Assembly: GCA_008011715.2 (NCBI GenBank)
Contig: CP136508.1
Coordinates: 5,084,001 to 5,148,000, forward strand
Length of the DNA: 64,000 nt
Source: [Empedobacter] haloabium
GTDB taxonomy: Bacteria > Pseudomonadota > Gammaproteobacteria > Burkholderiales > Burkholderiaceae_D
Direction: 5' to 3'
Numbering within the stretch: the first letter of the stretch is position 1; each line of letters starts with the position of its first letter. Below the pieces are notes generated by a model, which was not told the origin of the DNA, made no database searches, and saw only the letters and a program-made list of their open reading frames with translations. Position numbers and translations under genes: made by a program. Below, piece after piece: positions 8,434 through 18,516 of this stretch.

Positions 8434-9619
8434 CGCTGCCGGCGTGCAGCTGCTGGTCGACCTGTCGGAGCTGGTGCGCACCGATGCCCGCTCCGGCATC
8501 CAGCGCGCCACCCGCGGCGTGCTGGCGGCGCTGTTGAACGATTCACCACCGGGCGTGCGCGTGACGCCCGTGTACGATGCAGGCGGCTTTTACGCGCATG
8601 CGCCCTTGCCCGACGCGGCCGGCTGCATGAAGACGCTGCCCGCCGGCGAGGAACAACCGATCCGGGTCGCCGCCGGCGACATCTTTTTCGGCCTCGACCT
8701 GGCGCCCGAGCAGATACCGCGCAACGCGGCCGCGCTGGCCAGCCTGAAGGCGCATGGCGTGCGGCTGTACTTTGTCGTCTATGACCTGCTGCCGGCATTG
8801 CGGCCGGAATGGTTCTTCAAGGGTGCGCAGGCGTGGTTCACGCGCTGGCTGGAACAGGTGGCGCAACTGGCCGATGGGCTGATATGCAATGCCGAGGCCA
8901 CGGCGGACCAGTTGCTGGCCTGGCTGGAACAGCAGCCGCCGGCGCGGCCCGACCCGCTGTACGTGGGCTGCGCCCGGCTTGGCGCGGACCTGGGATCGGC
9001 CTATCCGCTGTACGGCCTGGCGGAGGCCGACCAGCGCGTGCTGGACGCGGTGCGCCAGCGCCCCACCTTCCTGATGGTCGGAACGCTCGAGCCACGCAAG
9101 ATGCACACCGAGGCGTTGCAGGCCTGCGACCTGCTGTGGCGCGAGGGGATCGATGTCAATCTGGTCATCGTCGGCAAGCCGGGCTGGAACACGCAAGCCC
9201 TGGCGGAGCGGCTGCATCGCCATCCCGAAGCCGGTACCCGCCTGCTCTGGAGCGAGCGCGCCAGCGACGAGCTGCTGGTGGCGCTGTACCACGAGGCGAC
9301 GGCATTGCTGGCGGCATCGGCCGGCGAAGGCTTCGGCCTGCCACTGATCGAGGCGGCGCACTACGACTTGCCGGTGATCGCGCGCGACCTGCCGGTGTTC
9401 CGCGAAGTGGGCGGCGAGCACGCCTGGTACTTCAGCGGCACTGGCGCGCCCGCGCTGGCGCAGGCGCTGACGGACTGGCTGGCCTTGCACGGCGTCGGCC
9501 AAGCACCCCGCTCCGGCGCGATGCCACGGCTGACGTGGGAGCAAAGCGCGCGCGAGTTCCTGCATTGCATGGATGGGCACTGGTATGCCCAGGCCGTCAC
9601 CCGGCTGGCATGCAAATAG
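8423..9619 (+). CDS. GT4-family glycosyltransferase
   Basis: This protein has 398 residues from the ATG at 8423, with GAGGG 8 bases upstream; a GTG at 8414 would add three residues. The N-terminal half opens with LLVDLSELVRTDARSGIQR, the acceptor-domain pattern of O-antigen mannosyl- and rhamnosyltransferases. The C-terminal half contains FLMVGTLEPRK and the donor-site E-x7-E motif EGFGLPLIE. It overlaps the preceding gene and probably acts with it in making the exported polymer. The exact linkage cannot be read from sequence. Confidence 0.88.
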   Translation: MCADAAGVQLLVDLSELVRTDARSGIQRATRGVLAALLNDSPPGVRVTPVYDAGGFYAHAPLPDAAGCMKTLPAGEEQPIRVAAGDIFFGLDLAPEQIPRNAAALASLKAHGVRLYFVVYDLLPALRPEWFFKGAQAWFTRWLEQVAQLADGLICNAEATADQLLAWLEQQPPARPDPLYVGCARLGADLGSAYPLYGLAEADQRVLDAVRQRPTFLMVGTLEPRKMHTEALQACDLLWREGIDVNLVIVGKPGWNTQALAERLHRHPEAGTRLLWSERASDELLVALYHEATALLAASAGEGFGLPLIEAAHYDLPVIARDLPVFREVGGEHAWYFSGTGAPALAQALTDWLALHGVGQAPRSGAMPRLTWEQSAREFLHCMDGHWYAQAVTRLACK

Positions 9620-9663
9620 CAAGTTTCTCAGAAGCACAATCTTACTGAAAACGCAACGAGGGA

Positions 9664-9672
9664 TGGTATACT
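9664..9672 (+). promoter_or_regulatory. Extended -10 promoter candidate before the first GT-C-like gene
   Basis: TGGTATACT fits the extended -10 form TGnTATAnT. TTACTG at 9642-9647 is a poor -35 with a 19 bp spacer. It lies in the 226 bp gap after the GT4 gene and would give a leader of about 165 nt before the GTG at 9846. It suggests the decoration genes form a transcription unit separate from the export operon. Confidence 0.4.
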
Positions 9673-9845
9673 ACCCTCCCTTGTTTGCCGCCTTGTTCCG
9701 TACCCAGTAGCGCGCCCTGTACTGCCCCCCGCGCAGCCAGCAGCGTCGCCACGCGTGGGACGCACGCTTTTCCCGAGATCGATATCGACATGCTTCGACT
9801 GTTTTTCCTTTACCGCGTGGTCTCGCCGTCGCACGCGCAGGCGTC

Positions 9846-11852
9846 GTGCTGAGCCCCGCCACCGCCTGGTCGAGAAACGGCGAAGCCATCCTGAAGGCGC
9901 TGCTCGTCGCCAATCTCGGCCTGCTGCTGTTATTCCTGGCCTGCGATTACCAGCTGATCTTCCATTCCGATTCCGCGGTGAAGAACCTGCTGGCCCAGGA
10001 GATCGTCGAGACCGGCCGCTTCTTCCCGCCCGAGTGGAGCTACGTCAACAAGGATCTGTGGATACTGTATAACCATGTCCTCATCGTGCCGCTGCTGGCC
10101 TTCCTGCCCAACGGCTATGGCGTGCATGCGCTGGCCGGCTGCGTGTCGGCGTTGCTGATCCTTACCGGCGGCTGGCTGCTGACACGCATCCTGGGCGCGG
10201 CACGACGCGGCACGCTGGCGGCGCTGGTCGTGCTGAGCGCGGGCCTGTCGACGATGATGGCGGAACACGTGTACGGCCAGGCGGCCTACGGTGCAATGTT
10301 CTGGATGGGCAGCTTCCTGCTGTACGGCTACTGGAGCCAGTTGCAAGGGCGCGTGCGCCCCGCCTGGATGGCCGTGATGGTCCTGCTGACGCTCGTGGTC
10401 TGCTGGAGCAACCCGCAGCGCGCGCTGGTCTATAACGTGCTGCCGCTGCTGGCGGCGGCCGCGACCCTGTACCGGCTCGACCGGCTGGCCGGCACTCCCC
10501 GCGTCGCGCACTGGCGTACCCTGGGCGCGTTCCTGCTGGCCTGCGTGGCCGGCGTGGCCTTGCATGCGGCGACGCTGCGCGGGGTGCGCGTCACGCTGGG
10601 CGCCTCCGAGCTGGTCTGGCGCGACTTCCCCGGCATGCAGGCCAACCTGCTGGCCGTGCTGCGCTCGACGATCGCCCTGCTGGACGGACTGCCGCACCTG
10701 GACAGCAAGGTGGTTTCCCCTGCGGGCGCCTACTGGGTGGTGCGCCTGCTGGCCGCGCTGGCCGCGCTGTACGTGCTGCCACGCACGCTGCTGCGGCTGC
10801 TGGGCAGCGCGCACCGGGGGCGTGCCTTCGCGGCCGCCTTCGTCGCGGCCGCGCTGGCGCTGACGCTGATCCTGATGCTGACCACGTCGCTGACGGACGT
10901 GCAGAATCCCGATGGCTCGGTACGCTACATGGTGCCGGCCCTGCTGGGGCTGCTGGTACTGGCCGCCGCCGCCATCGCCGACCGCCTCGATGGCATCGAC
11001 ACGGCACGCGGCGGCGCGCTGCTGGTGCTGACCGTCCTGGCCACCAGCGCGCCGACTTCCTACATGCTGCCCTGGCTGCAGCTGCCCGGCAAGCCGCCCG
11101 TGCTGGGCGTGCCGCTGGCGGAAGCACGCCTGATCGGCTTCCTCGAACAGCACCAGCTGCGCTATGGCTACGCATCGTTCTGGCACGCCGGCAAGCTGAC
11201 CGTGCTGGCCAATCATCGCGTGCGCATCCGCCCGGTCGATATCAGCGACGGCCTGCCCGTGCCGGCACGCTGGCTGTCGTCGCAGCGCTGGTACCAACCC
11301 GACTATTACCGTGGCCCCGTGTTCGTGCTGCAGGCCCCCGGCGAGCCGACCATCGATACCGCCGCCCTTGCACGCCACCTGGGCACGACCGTGCGTCTGC
11401 TCGACTTCGACGGCTGGCGCATCGCCGTATTCGGCCGCAATCTGGCCGAGTCGCCACGCTGGGACGACCAGGTGCGTCAACCGGCTGACTACCCTGTGGC
11501 GGCAACTACCCCGCATGGCATCGGCACATTCGATCCGGATCTCCAGGCGCTGGTGGCCCCGGCCGGCGCCGCCGGCCTGCTGCATGCAGGGCCGTCCCGT
11601 GTGCTGGCGCCAGGCACCTATGAGGTGCGCTTCGACCTGGTGGCGGACGCCGCCGCCGGCGAGCTCGGTGTCGTCGAGGTCGTGGGGCGCAAGGCACGCT
11701 TCGGCGTGGCACCCGTGACCGCCGGCGTGCAGCCGGTGCTGCGCTGGCGGCTCGACAAGAGTGCAACCGACGTCGAATTCCGGGTCCTCAGCAATGGCCG
11801 CGCCGGCCTTGTGCTGCGGGGCATACGCCTGAGCCGCGTGGGTGACCAATGA
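9846..11852 (+). CDS. GT-C-like polytopic membrane protein, paralogue 1
   Basis: This 668-residue protein has about ten or more hydrophobic segments in residues 15-430 and a soluble C-terminal domain of about 230 residues. The first external loop carries FHSDSAVKNLLAQEI; an Asp in this loop is the usual catalytic site of GT-C lipid-linked sugar transferases. The GTG start is supported by alignment: the conserved HSDSAVKN block lies at the same distance from the start as in the neighbouring paralogue at 11946. It probably works in the inner membrane on the periplasmic side. No named family could be assigned with certainty, so glycosyl transfer is inferred from topology, motif and context. Confidence 0.72.
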   Translation: MLSPATAWSRNGEAILKALLVANLGLLLLFLACDYQLIFHSDSAVKNLLAQEIVETGRFFPPEWSYVNKDLWILYNHVLIVPLLAFLPNGYGVHALAGCVSALLILTGGWLLTRILGAARRGTLAALVVLSAGLSTMMAEHVYGQAAYGAMFWMGSFLLYGYWSQLQGRVRPAWMAVMVLLTLVVCWSNPQRALVYNVLPLLAAAATLYRLDRLAGTPRVAHWRTLGAFLLACVAGVALHAATLRGVRVTLGASELVWRDFPGMQANLLAVLRSTIALLDGLPHLDSKVVSPAGAYWVVRLLAALAALYVLPRTLLRLLGSAHRGRAFAAAFVAAALALTLILMLTTSLTDVQNPDGSVRYMVPALLGLLVLAAAAIADRLDGIDTARGGALLVLTVLATSAPTSYMLPWLQLPGKPPVLGVPLAEARLIGFLEQHQLRYGYASFWHAGKLTVLANHRVRIRPVDISDGLPVPARWLSSQRWYQPDYYRGPVFVLQAPGEPTIDTAALARHLGTTVRLLDFDGWRIAVFGRNLAESPRWDDQVRQPADYPVAATTPHGIGTFDPDLQALVAPAGAAGLLHAGPSRVLAPGTYEVRFDLVADAAAGELGVVEVVGRKARFGVAPVTAGVQPVLRWRLDKSATDVEFRVLSNGRAGLVLRGIRLSRVGDQ

Positions 11853-11899
11853 CCAACACCCGCACTTTACAATCTGTAGCAAATTAAACATCCACCTGC

Positions 11900-11918
11900 T
11901 TGTCCGCCAGGCGGACAA
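11900..11918. repeat. Perfect 9-bp inverted repeat upstream of the second GT-C-like gene
   Basis: TTGTCCGCC and GGCGGACAA flank a single A, 28 bp before the ATG of the second paralogue. As RNA, the hairpin TTGTCC/GGACAA with a GCCAGGC loop could form. No T-run follows, so it is not an intrinsic terminator. It could be an operator or an mRNA leader structure. Confidence 0.45.
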
Positions 11919-11945
11919 TACTGCCGAACTGACAAACCAAGAATA

Positions 11946-13958
11946 ATGTCGACCACTTTCAACATCAGCCGCAGCCGGATGGAGCGGCTGCTACCCTGGG
12001 TACTGGCGCTCAATCTCGCGTTGCTGCTGTTCTTCCTGGTATTCGATTACCAGGTCATCCTGCATTCCGATTCCGCCGTGAAGAACCTGCTGGCACAGGA
12101 GATCCGCGAAACCGGCGAATACTTCCCCAGCGAATGGAACTACGCCAACGGCGATCTGTGGGTATTGTTTACCCACACGTTCGTACTGCTGTTCCTGCCG
12201 TTCCTGCGCAACGGCATCGGCTTGCACATCCTGTCGGACGTCGTCACCGCCGCGCTGATCCTGGCGGGCGGCTGGGCGTTCATGAGCCTGCTTCAAGTGA
12301 CGCGGGCCGCGCGGATTGCCGGGCTGTGCGTGCTGACCGGCGGTATCTCGGTATTGATGGCGGAACACGTGTTCGGCCAGGCCGCCTACGGCTCGATGTT
12401 CTACGCGGGCGCGTTCCTGCTGTACTGTTATTGGCAACAGCTGCACGCGCCGCGGCGCTACTGGTGGTGGACACTGGGCACGGTGCTGCTGTGTGCGCAG
12501 CTGTTCTGGGCCAATCCGCTGCGGGCCATCATCTTCTATGCCCTGCCGCTGCTGGCAGCGGCCGCGGCGCTGCGCCTGGCCCGGCCAGCCGGTGTCGACC
12601 TGCGGCCCCACGTGCGCACCGCGCTGCTGTTCCTGCTCTCCGCCGCGCTCGGTACCGCGCTGCATCTCGCAACGATGAGCACCGTCCGCAACCTCCCCGC
12701 ACCAGCGTTGGCCTGGCTGGATTTCGACGGCGTGCTGCACAACCTGAAGGTCACCGCCTACGGGCTGTTGATCCTGTTCGACGGCATGCCGCGCTGGGAT
12801 GCGGCAGTCGCCAGTCCGATGGGTGCGTATCGTGCGCTGCGCTTCGTTGCCGCCCTTTCCCTTCTGTACCTGATGCCGCTAACCGTTTATCGAATGACGG
12901 CGACGGGCCACCCGGGCCGCATGTTCGTCGCGGTGTTCGCCGCCATTGCCGGCGCGCTGAACCTGCTGCTGCTGCTGACGACATCGCTAGCCGACATGGC
13001 AAGTCCCGACGGTGCCATCCGTTATCTGGTGCCGTCACTGCTGTGCATGCTGCTATTGTTGACGGTGGCAGCGGTCGATGGCCTGCACTGCACGCCACGC
13101 GAACGCGCGGTCGGCCTGGCGCTCGTCGCGGTGCTGGCTACCAGCAGCTTCGTCAGTTACACCTTCCCGTATCGCCAGTTCTACCAAGTGCCGCCGGCAT
13201 TGAAACTGCCGACCCAGGCAGCCCGCCTGGCTGCTTTCCTGCAGCAGAACCAGCTGCGGTACGGCTACTCGTCCTTCTGGAACGCCGGCAAGCTTACCGT
13301 GCTGAGCGCCCAAGCCGTGCGTGTCCGGCAAGTACTGTTCGAACGCGGGTTGCCGATGCCGATGCGCAAGTTATCGTCGAATCGTTGGTACGACGCCAGC
13401 TACCATCACGGCGAGACCTTCCTTCTGCTGCAGGAAAGCGAACTGAAGCAGGTCGACCTGCCTGCACTGTCAGCCCGCATCGGCGCTCCCGTACGTACGC
13501 TGCGCTTCGAAGACTGGCATGTGATCGTCTTCAACCGCAACCTGGCCGAGATGGCGGAATGGAACCGCACGCTGGCGCGGCCGGCCCACTATCCCGCCAG
13601 TGGCGAAACGCCACACCTCGTCGGCACCCTCCAGGGCGACAGCCTAGTCGCCGCGCCCGGCGAGTCTGGCGTGCTGACATATGGCCCCGGTCGCATGCTG
13701 ATGTCGGGTCGCTACCAGGTCACGTTCGAAGTGGAGCGTGCCGGCACGGCCGACGATTTCGGGTATGTCGATGTCACGGCCGACGCGGGCACGCGTGTCC
13801 TGGCGCGTGGCGAGTTGAGCGAGGCTGGCGGTAAGCCCGTCGTGCTCACCTTCGCCACCCCGGTGGAACTCTCGGGCGTAGAATTCCGCGTCATCGCCAG
13901 CGGCAAGGGCCGCGTCGCGATGCGCGGCGCCCACATTGTCCGCTTACCGCAACAATAA
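11946..13958 (+). CDS. GT-C-like polytopic membrane protein, paralogue 2
   Basis: This 670-residue protein is a tandem duplicate of the preceding gene. Shared blocks in the same order include HSDSAVKNLLAQEI, MAEHVFGQAAYG, a loop with TTSLAD, RYGYSSFWNAGKLTVL and NRNLAE, so the similarity covers both the membrane part and the soluble C-terminal domain. The two have clearly diverged, which suggests different acceptors or sugars rather than a recent copy. The ATG is 94 bp after the first paralogue and the GtrB-like gene follows after 42 bp. The function is inferred to be transfer of a lipid-linked sugar onto surface polysaccharide in the periplasm. Confidence 0.72.
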   Translation: MSTTFNISRSRMERLLPWVLALNLALLLFFLVFDYQVILHSDSAVKNLLAQEIRETGEYFPSEWNYANGDLWVLFTHTFVLLFLPFLRNGIGLHILSDVVTAALILAGGWAFMSLLQVTRAARIAGLCVLTGGISVLMAEHVFGQAAYGSMFYAGAFLLYCYWQQLHAPRRYWWWTLGTVLLCAQLFWANPLRAIIFYALPLLAAAAALRLARPAGVDLRPHVRTALLFLLSAALGTALHLATMSTVRNLPAPALAWLDFDGVLHNLKVTAYGLLILFDGMPRWDAAVASPMGAYRALRFVAALSLLYLMPLTVYRMTATGHPGRMFVAVFAAIAGALNLLLLLTTSLADMASPDGAIRYLVPSLLCMLLLLTVAAVDGLHCTPRERAVGLALVAVLATSSFVSYTFPYRQFYQVPPALKLPTQAARLAAFLQQNQLRYGYSSFWNAGKLTVLSAQAVRVRQVLFERGLPMPMRKLSSNRWYDASYHHGETFLLLQESELKQVDLPALSARIGAPVRTLRFEDWHVIVFNRNLAEMAEWNRTLARPAHYPASGETPHLVGTLQGDSLVAAPGESGVLTYGPGRMLMSGRYQVTFEVERAGTADDFGYVDVTADAGTRVLARGELSEAGGKPVVLTFATPVELSGVEFRVIASGKGRVAMRGAHIVRLPQQ

Positions 13959-14000
13959 CAATACCTGACCGGCCGCCGCTGTCGCGGCCGTGGAGCAAGC

Positions 14001-14948
14001 ATGAGCAAACCACTGATTTCCGTCGTCATTCCCGTCTACCGGGCCGAGAAAATGCTCGACGAGTTGTACCGCCGCCTGAAGGTGGCCATCGAGACCGTTA
14101 CGCCGCACTTCGAGATCGTACTGGTGGAGGACTGCGGGCCGGATCGCTCGTGGGACGTGATCGAGCGTCTGGCCGCGGCCGATCCGCGCGTCGTCGGTCT
14201 GCAGTTCTCGCGCAATTTCGGCCAGCACTACGGAATCACGGCGGGCCTGGACATCTGCCAGGGCGATTGGGTGGTGGTGATGGACTGCGACCTGCAGGAC
14301 GCGCCAGAGGAAATCCCGCGCCTGTATGCCAAGGCGCAGGAAGGCTACGACGTGGTGCTGGCGCTACGCGGAGAACGGCGCGACCCGCTGCTGAAGCGCT
14401 TCACGTCGTGGCTGTTCTACCGCCTGTTCAGCTACCTGGCCGATATCGACTTCGACGGCGACAGCGGCAATTTCCGCATCATGTCGCGCAAGGTCGTGCG
14501 CAACTTCACCAAGATGCGCGAGCAGCTGCGCTTCTTCGGCGGCCACGTGCAGTGGATGGGCTTTCCCACTACCGGCATCCGCGTGCAGCACGCCGAGCGC
14601 ATGGAAGGCACGTCCAGCTACACGTTCGCGAAGCTATTCAAGCTGGCCTCCGACACGATTATCGCCTACTCCGACAAGCCGCTGCGCATGGCGGCGCGGC
14701 TGGGGCTGACGATGGCCGGCATCTCGTTCCTGTTCGGCAGCTTCCTGCTGGGCCGCGCGTTGCTGCAGGGCTCCCCGGTGCCCGGCTGGAGCAGCCTGAT
14801 CGTGTCGCTGTACTTCATCGGCGGCCTGATCATAGGCATTCTCGGCATCATCGGCGTCTACCTCGGCAAGGCCTTCGACGAGGCCAAGAAGCGGCCCTTG
14901 TACATCGTGCGCCGCATGACGCCCAACGCGGGGGAAATGGATGACTGA
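14001..14948 (+). CDS. GtrB/DPM1-like family 2 glycosyltransferase (polyprenyl-phosphate sugar synthase)
   Basis: This 315-residue protein has a GT-A catalytic domain opening SVVIPVYRAEKMLDELY. It has VEDCGPDRSWD and the metal-binding MDCDLQDAPEEIP motif (about residues 94-106), followed by two C-terminal transmembrane helices (about 235-260 and 270-295). This layout is that of GtrB/ArnC/Dpm1 enzymes, which load a nucleotide sugar onto undecaprenyl phosphate on the cytoplasmic face. GT-C partners upstream and a dTDP-amino-sugar pathway downstream suggest the sugar is a dTDP-4-acetamido-4,6-dideoxyhexose; this is inference. Its stop overlaps the next ATG by 8 bases. Confidence 0.88.
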   Translation: MSKPLISVVIPVYRAEKMLDELYRRLKVAIETVTPHFEIVLVEDCGPDRSWDVIERLAAADPRVVGLQFSRNFGQHYGITAGLDICQGDWVVVMDCDLQDAPEEIPRLYAKAQEGYDVVLALRGERRDPLLKRFTSWLFYRLFSYLADIDFDGDSGNFRIMSRKVVRNFTKMREQLRFFGGHVQWMGFPTTGIRVQHAERMEGTSSYTFAKLFKLASDTIIAYSDKPLRMAARLGLTMAGISFLFGSFLLGRALLQGSPVPGWSSLIVSLYFIGGLIIGILGIIGVYLGKAFDEAKKRPLYIVRRMTPNAGEMDD

Positions 14949-15648
14949 GGCCCCCCTGCTGCAGCCCTCGCCTTACGACAGCGCCGCCTTCGGCATCCCG
15001 GCCTGGGAACTGCTGGCGTACTCGCCCGCCGCGCTGGCCGCTGCAGACGCGCATGCGGGCCTGCAGACGATCAAGGTCGACCCGCTGGCCGACAAGGCCC
15101 TGCTGGAGCGGCACCGCTTCCACTACTGCGACACGCTGCTGGCCACGCGCGCCACGCGCGAGCGGCTGCGCGCCGTGCCGGCCCGCGCCGGCATCGCCAT
15201 TGCCCGCATCGACGCGCGCCATGCCGATTCCGCCGCGGCGCTGGCGATCTGCCACGGCGCCTTCGCGCACGGCCGCTTCCAGCGCGACTTCATGCTGGAG
15301 CGTGCCGGCGCCGACCGCCGCTACGACAACTGGCTGGGCCAGCTGCTGGCGGCAGGCGACGTCTGGGGCCTGTACGCCGAAGACCAGCTAGCCGGCTTCA
15401 TCGGTCACGCCGGCGCCTGCCTCGCATTGCACGCCGTCGCGCCGGCATTTCGCGGCAGGGGACTGGCGCGGCACTGGTGGCACCTGGCCGCCAGTGCCCT
15501 GTTCGAGGCCGGCCACGCCGAAGTGACCAGCTCCATTTCCGCCGCCAACGTCGCAGTACTGAACCTGTACGCCTCGCTCGGCTTCGCATTCGATCACCCG
15601 CAGGACGTCTACCACCGCATCGTTCCTGAAAGGACCCCGGCACCATGA
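14941..15648 (+). CDS. GNAT acetyltransferase, WecD-like (dTDP-amino-sugar N-acetyltransferase)
   Basis: This 235-residue protein has an N-terminal region starting with a YDSAAFGIP motif like that of WecD. The C-terminal GNAT fold (about 85-230) has the acetyl-CoA loop RGRGLARHWW. The segment AFAHGRFQRD corresponds to the substrate region of WecD, which acetylates dTDP-4-amino-4,6-dideoxygalactose to dTDP-Fuc4NAc. It overlaps the GtrB-like gene by 8 bases and the WecE gene by 4 bases, so the three are translationally coupled. This arrangement strongly supports a role in amino-sugar synthesis, though the exact stereochemistry is not provable here. Confidence 0.78.
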   Translation: MTEAPLLQPSPYDSAAFGIPAWELLAYSPAALAAADAHAGLQTIKVDPLADKALLERHRFHYCDTLLATRATRERLRAVPARAGIAIARIDARHADSAAALAICHGAFAHGRFQRDFMLERAGADRRYDNWLGQLLAAGDVWGLYAEDQLAGFIGHAGACLALHAVAPAFRGRGLARHWWHLAASALFEAGHAEVTSSISAANVAVLNLYASLGFAFDHPQDVYHRIVPERTPAP

Positions 15649-16775
15649 ATTCCACCATTCCCTTCAACAAACCCTTCATGACGGGCCGCGAGCTGTGGTA
15701 CATCGCCCAGGCCCACACCAACGGCCACCTGTCCGGCGACGGCGCCTTCACCAAGAAGTGCCACGGCTGGCTAGAACAAAACACGGGCAGCGCGCGCGCG
15801 CTGCTGACGCATTCCTGCACGGCCGCACTGGAGATGGCGGCGCTGCTGGCGGAGCTGAAGGAAGGCGACGAGGTGATCATGCCGTCCTACACCTTCGTCT
15901 CCACGGCCAATGCCTTCGTCATGCGCGGCGCGGTACCGGTGTTCGTCGACATCCGTCCCGACACCCTCAATATCGACGAGACCAAGATCGAGGCCGCCAT
16001 CACGCCGCGCACGAAAGTAATCCTGCCGGTGCACTATGCCGGCGTGGCCTGCGAGATGGACACAATCATGGACATCGCGCGCCGCCACGACCTGATCGTC
16101 GTCGAGGACGCGGCACAGGGCATCATGTCGACCTACAAAGGACGCCCGCTGGGCTCGATCGGCCACATGGGCGCCTACTCGTTCCACGAGACGAAGAACG
16201 TCATCGCGGGCGAAGGCGGCGCGCTGCTCGTCAACGATCCCGTGTACGCCCAGCGTGCCGAGATCATCCGCGAGAAAGGCACCAACCGCAGCCAGTTCTT
16301 CCGCGGCCAGGTGGACAAGTACACCTGGGTCGACATCGGCTCGTCGTATCTGCCGGGCGAGGTGATCGCCGCCTTCCTGTGGGCCCAGATGGAAGAGGCG
16401 GCCAACATTACGGCACGCCGCCTCGCGCTGTGGCAGCAGTACCATGAATTCCTGATTCCGCTGGAAGAGCGCGGCGTGCTGCGCCGCCCCGTCGTGCCAG
16501 AAGGCTGCGTGCACAATGCGCACATGTATTACATCCTGCTGGAATCACTGGAACAGCGCAGCAACGTCATCGCCAACCTGAAACAGCAGGGCATCAGCAG
16601 CGTGTTCCACTACGTGCCGCTGCACAGCGCACCGGCGGGCACGCGCTTCGGCCGGCCAGCGGGGGCGCTGCCGCACACCGAAGGCTTGTCCGAACGCCTG
16701 CTGCGCCTGCCGTTGTGGGTCGGCCTCGAGCCCGAGATGCCGCGCGTACTGAAGGCGCTGCTCGAAGCGGTCTGA
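15645..16775 (+). CDS. wecE: dTDP-4-amino-4,6-dideoxygalactose transaminase
   Basis: This 376-residue PLP enzyme of the DegT/DnrJ/EryC1 class has the same length as enterobacterial WecE/RffA. It opens with IPFNKPFMTGRELWYI. It carries the cofactor-binding VVEDAAQG segment and the catalytic Lys in SFHETKN (about residue 181). It converts dTDP-4-keto-6-deoxyglucose to dTDP-4-amino-4,6-dideoxygalactose (Fuc4N) using glutamate. The partner acetyltransferase lies immediately upstream. The genes for the dTDP-4-keto-6-deoxyglucose precursor (rmlA/rmlB type) are not in the window. The gene is last in its operon; a strong terminator follows. Confidence 0.9.
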   Translation: MNSTIPFNKPFMTGRELWYIAQAHTNGHLSGDGAFTKKCHGWLEQNTGSARALLTHSCTAALEMAALLAELKEGDEVIMPSYTFVSTANAFVMRGAVPVFVDIRPDTLNIDETKIEAAITPRTKVILPVHYAGVACEMDTIMDIARRHDLIVVEDAAQGIMSTYKGRPLGSIGHMGAYSFHETKNVIAGEGGALLVNDPVYAQRAEIIREKGTNRSQFFRGQVDKYTWVDIGSSYLPGEVIAAFLWAQMEEAANITARRLALWQQYHEFLIPLEERGVLRRPVVPEGCVHNAHMYYILLESLEQRSNVIANLKQQGISSVFHYVPLHSAPAGTRFGRPAGALPHTEGLSERLLRLPLWVGLEPEMPRVLKALLEAV

Positions 16776-16790
16776 CGGCCGCGCCGGGCG

Positions 16791-16821
16791 AAAAAAAAAC
16801 GGTGACAGTCACCGTTTTTTT
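16791..16821. terminator. Bidirectional intrinsic terminator between wecE and the RNA helicase gene
   Basis: The inverted repeat ACGGTGAC-A-GTCACCGT (16799-16815) is flanked by an A-run on the left and a T-run on the right. It therefore gives a hairpin plus U-tract on both strands. It lies in the 51 bp between two convergent genes and serves both. Confidence 0.88.
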
Positions 16822-16826
16822 ACTCG

Positions 16827-18317
<1,491 letters not shown>

Positions 18318-18504
18318 ATTCTGGGGCGGCGGAATCAACCGCCATGCTTTCTACGTTACGAGGGAGACTGCACGGCTGGCCGCCGCGATTTCGGTGATGC
18401 GCGCATGCAACGGTCACAGCGGCCAACCCCGGATAATACCCGTTTCGCACCACATCCGCACAGTTCCTGGCATTCTACAGGAATTTTATTGCATAAAAGG
18501 AATG

Positions 18505-18510
18505 TATAAT
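18505..18510 (+). promoter_or_regulatory. Perfect -10 box immediately before the GGDEF gene start
   Basis: TATAAT, directly preceded by TG, ends 7 bases before the A of the ATG at 18517, so transcription would begin at or next to the start codon. The -35 region is weak (AT-rich, no TTGACA). An AAAAGG at 18495-18500 is too close to the ATG at 18502 and too far from the one at 18517 to act as a good ribosome binding site. Confidence 0.4.
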
Positions 18511-18516
18511 CGCGAA

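Noticed and set aside
5434..8511. 1025-codon open frame on the minus strand opposite the large glycosyltransferase
   Set aside because: No recognisable motif, biased composition (His, Gln, Arg, Val), and the + strand frame has intact GT4 motifs throughout.
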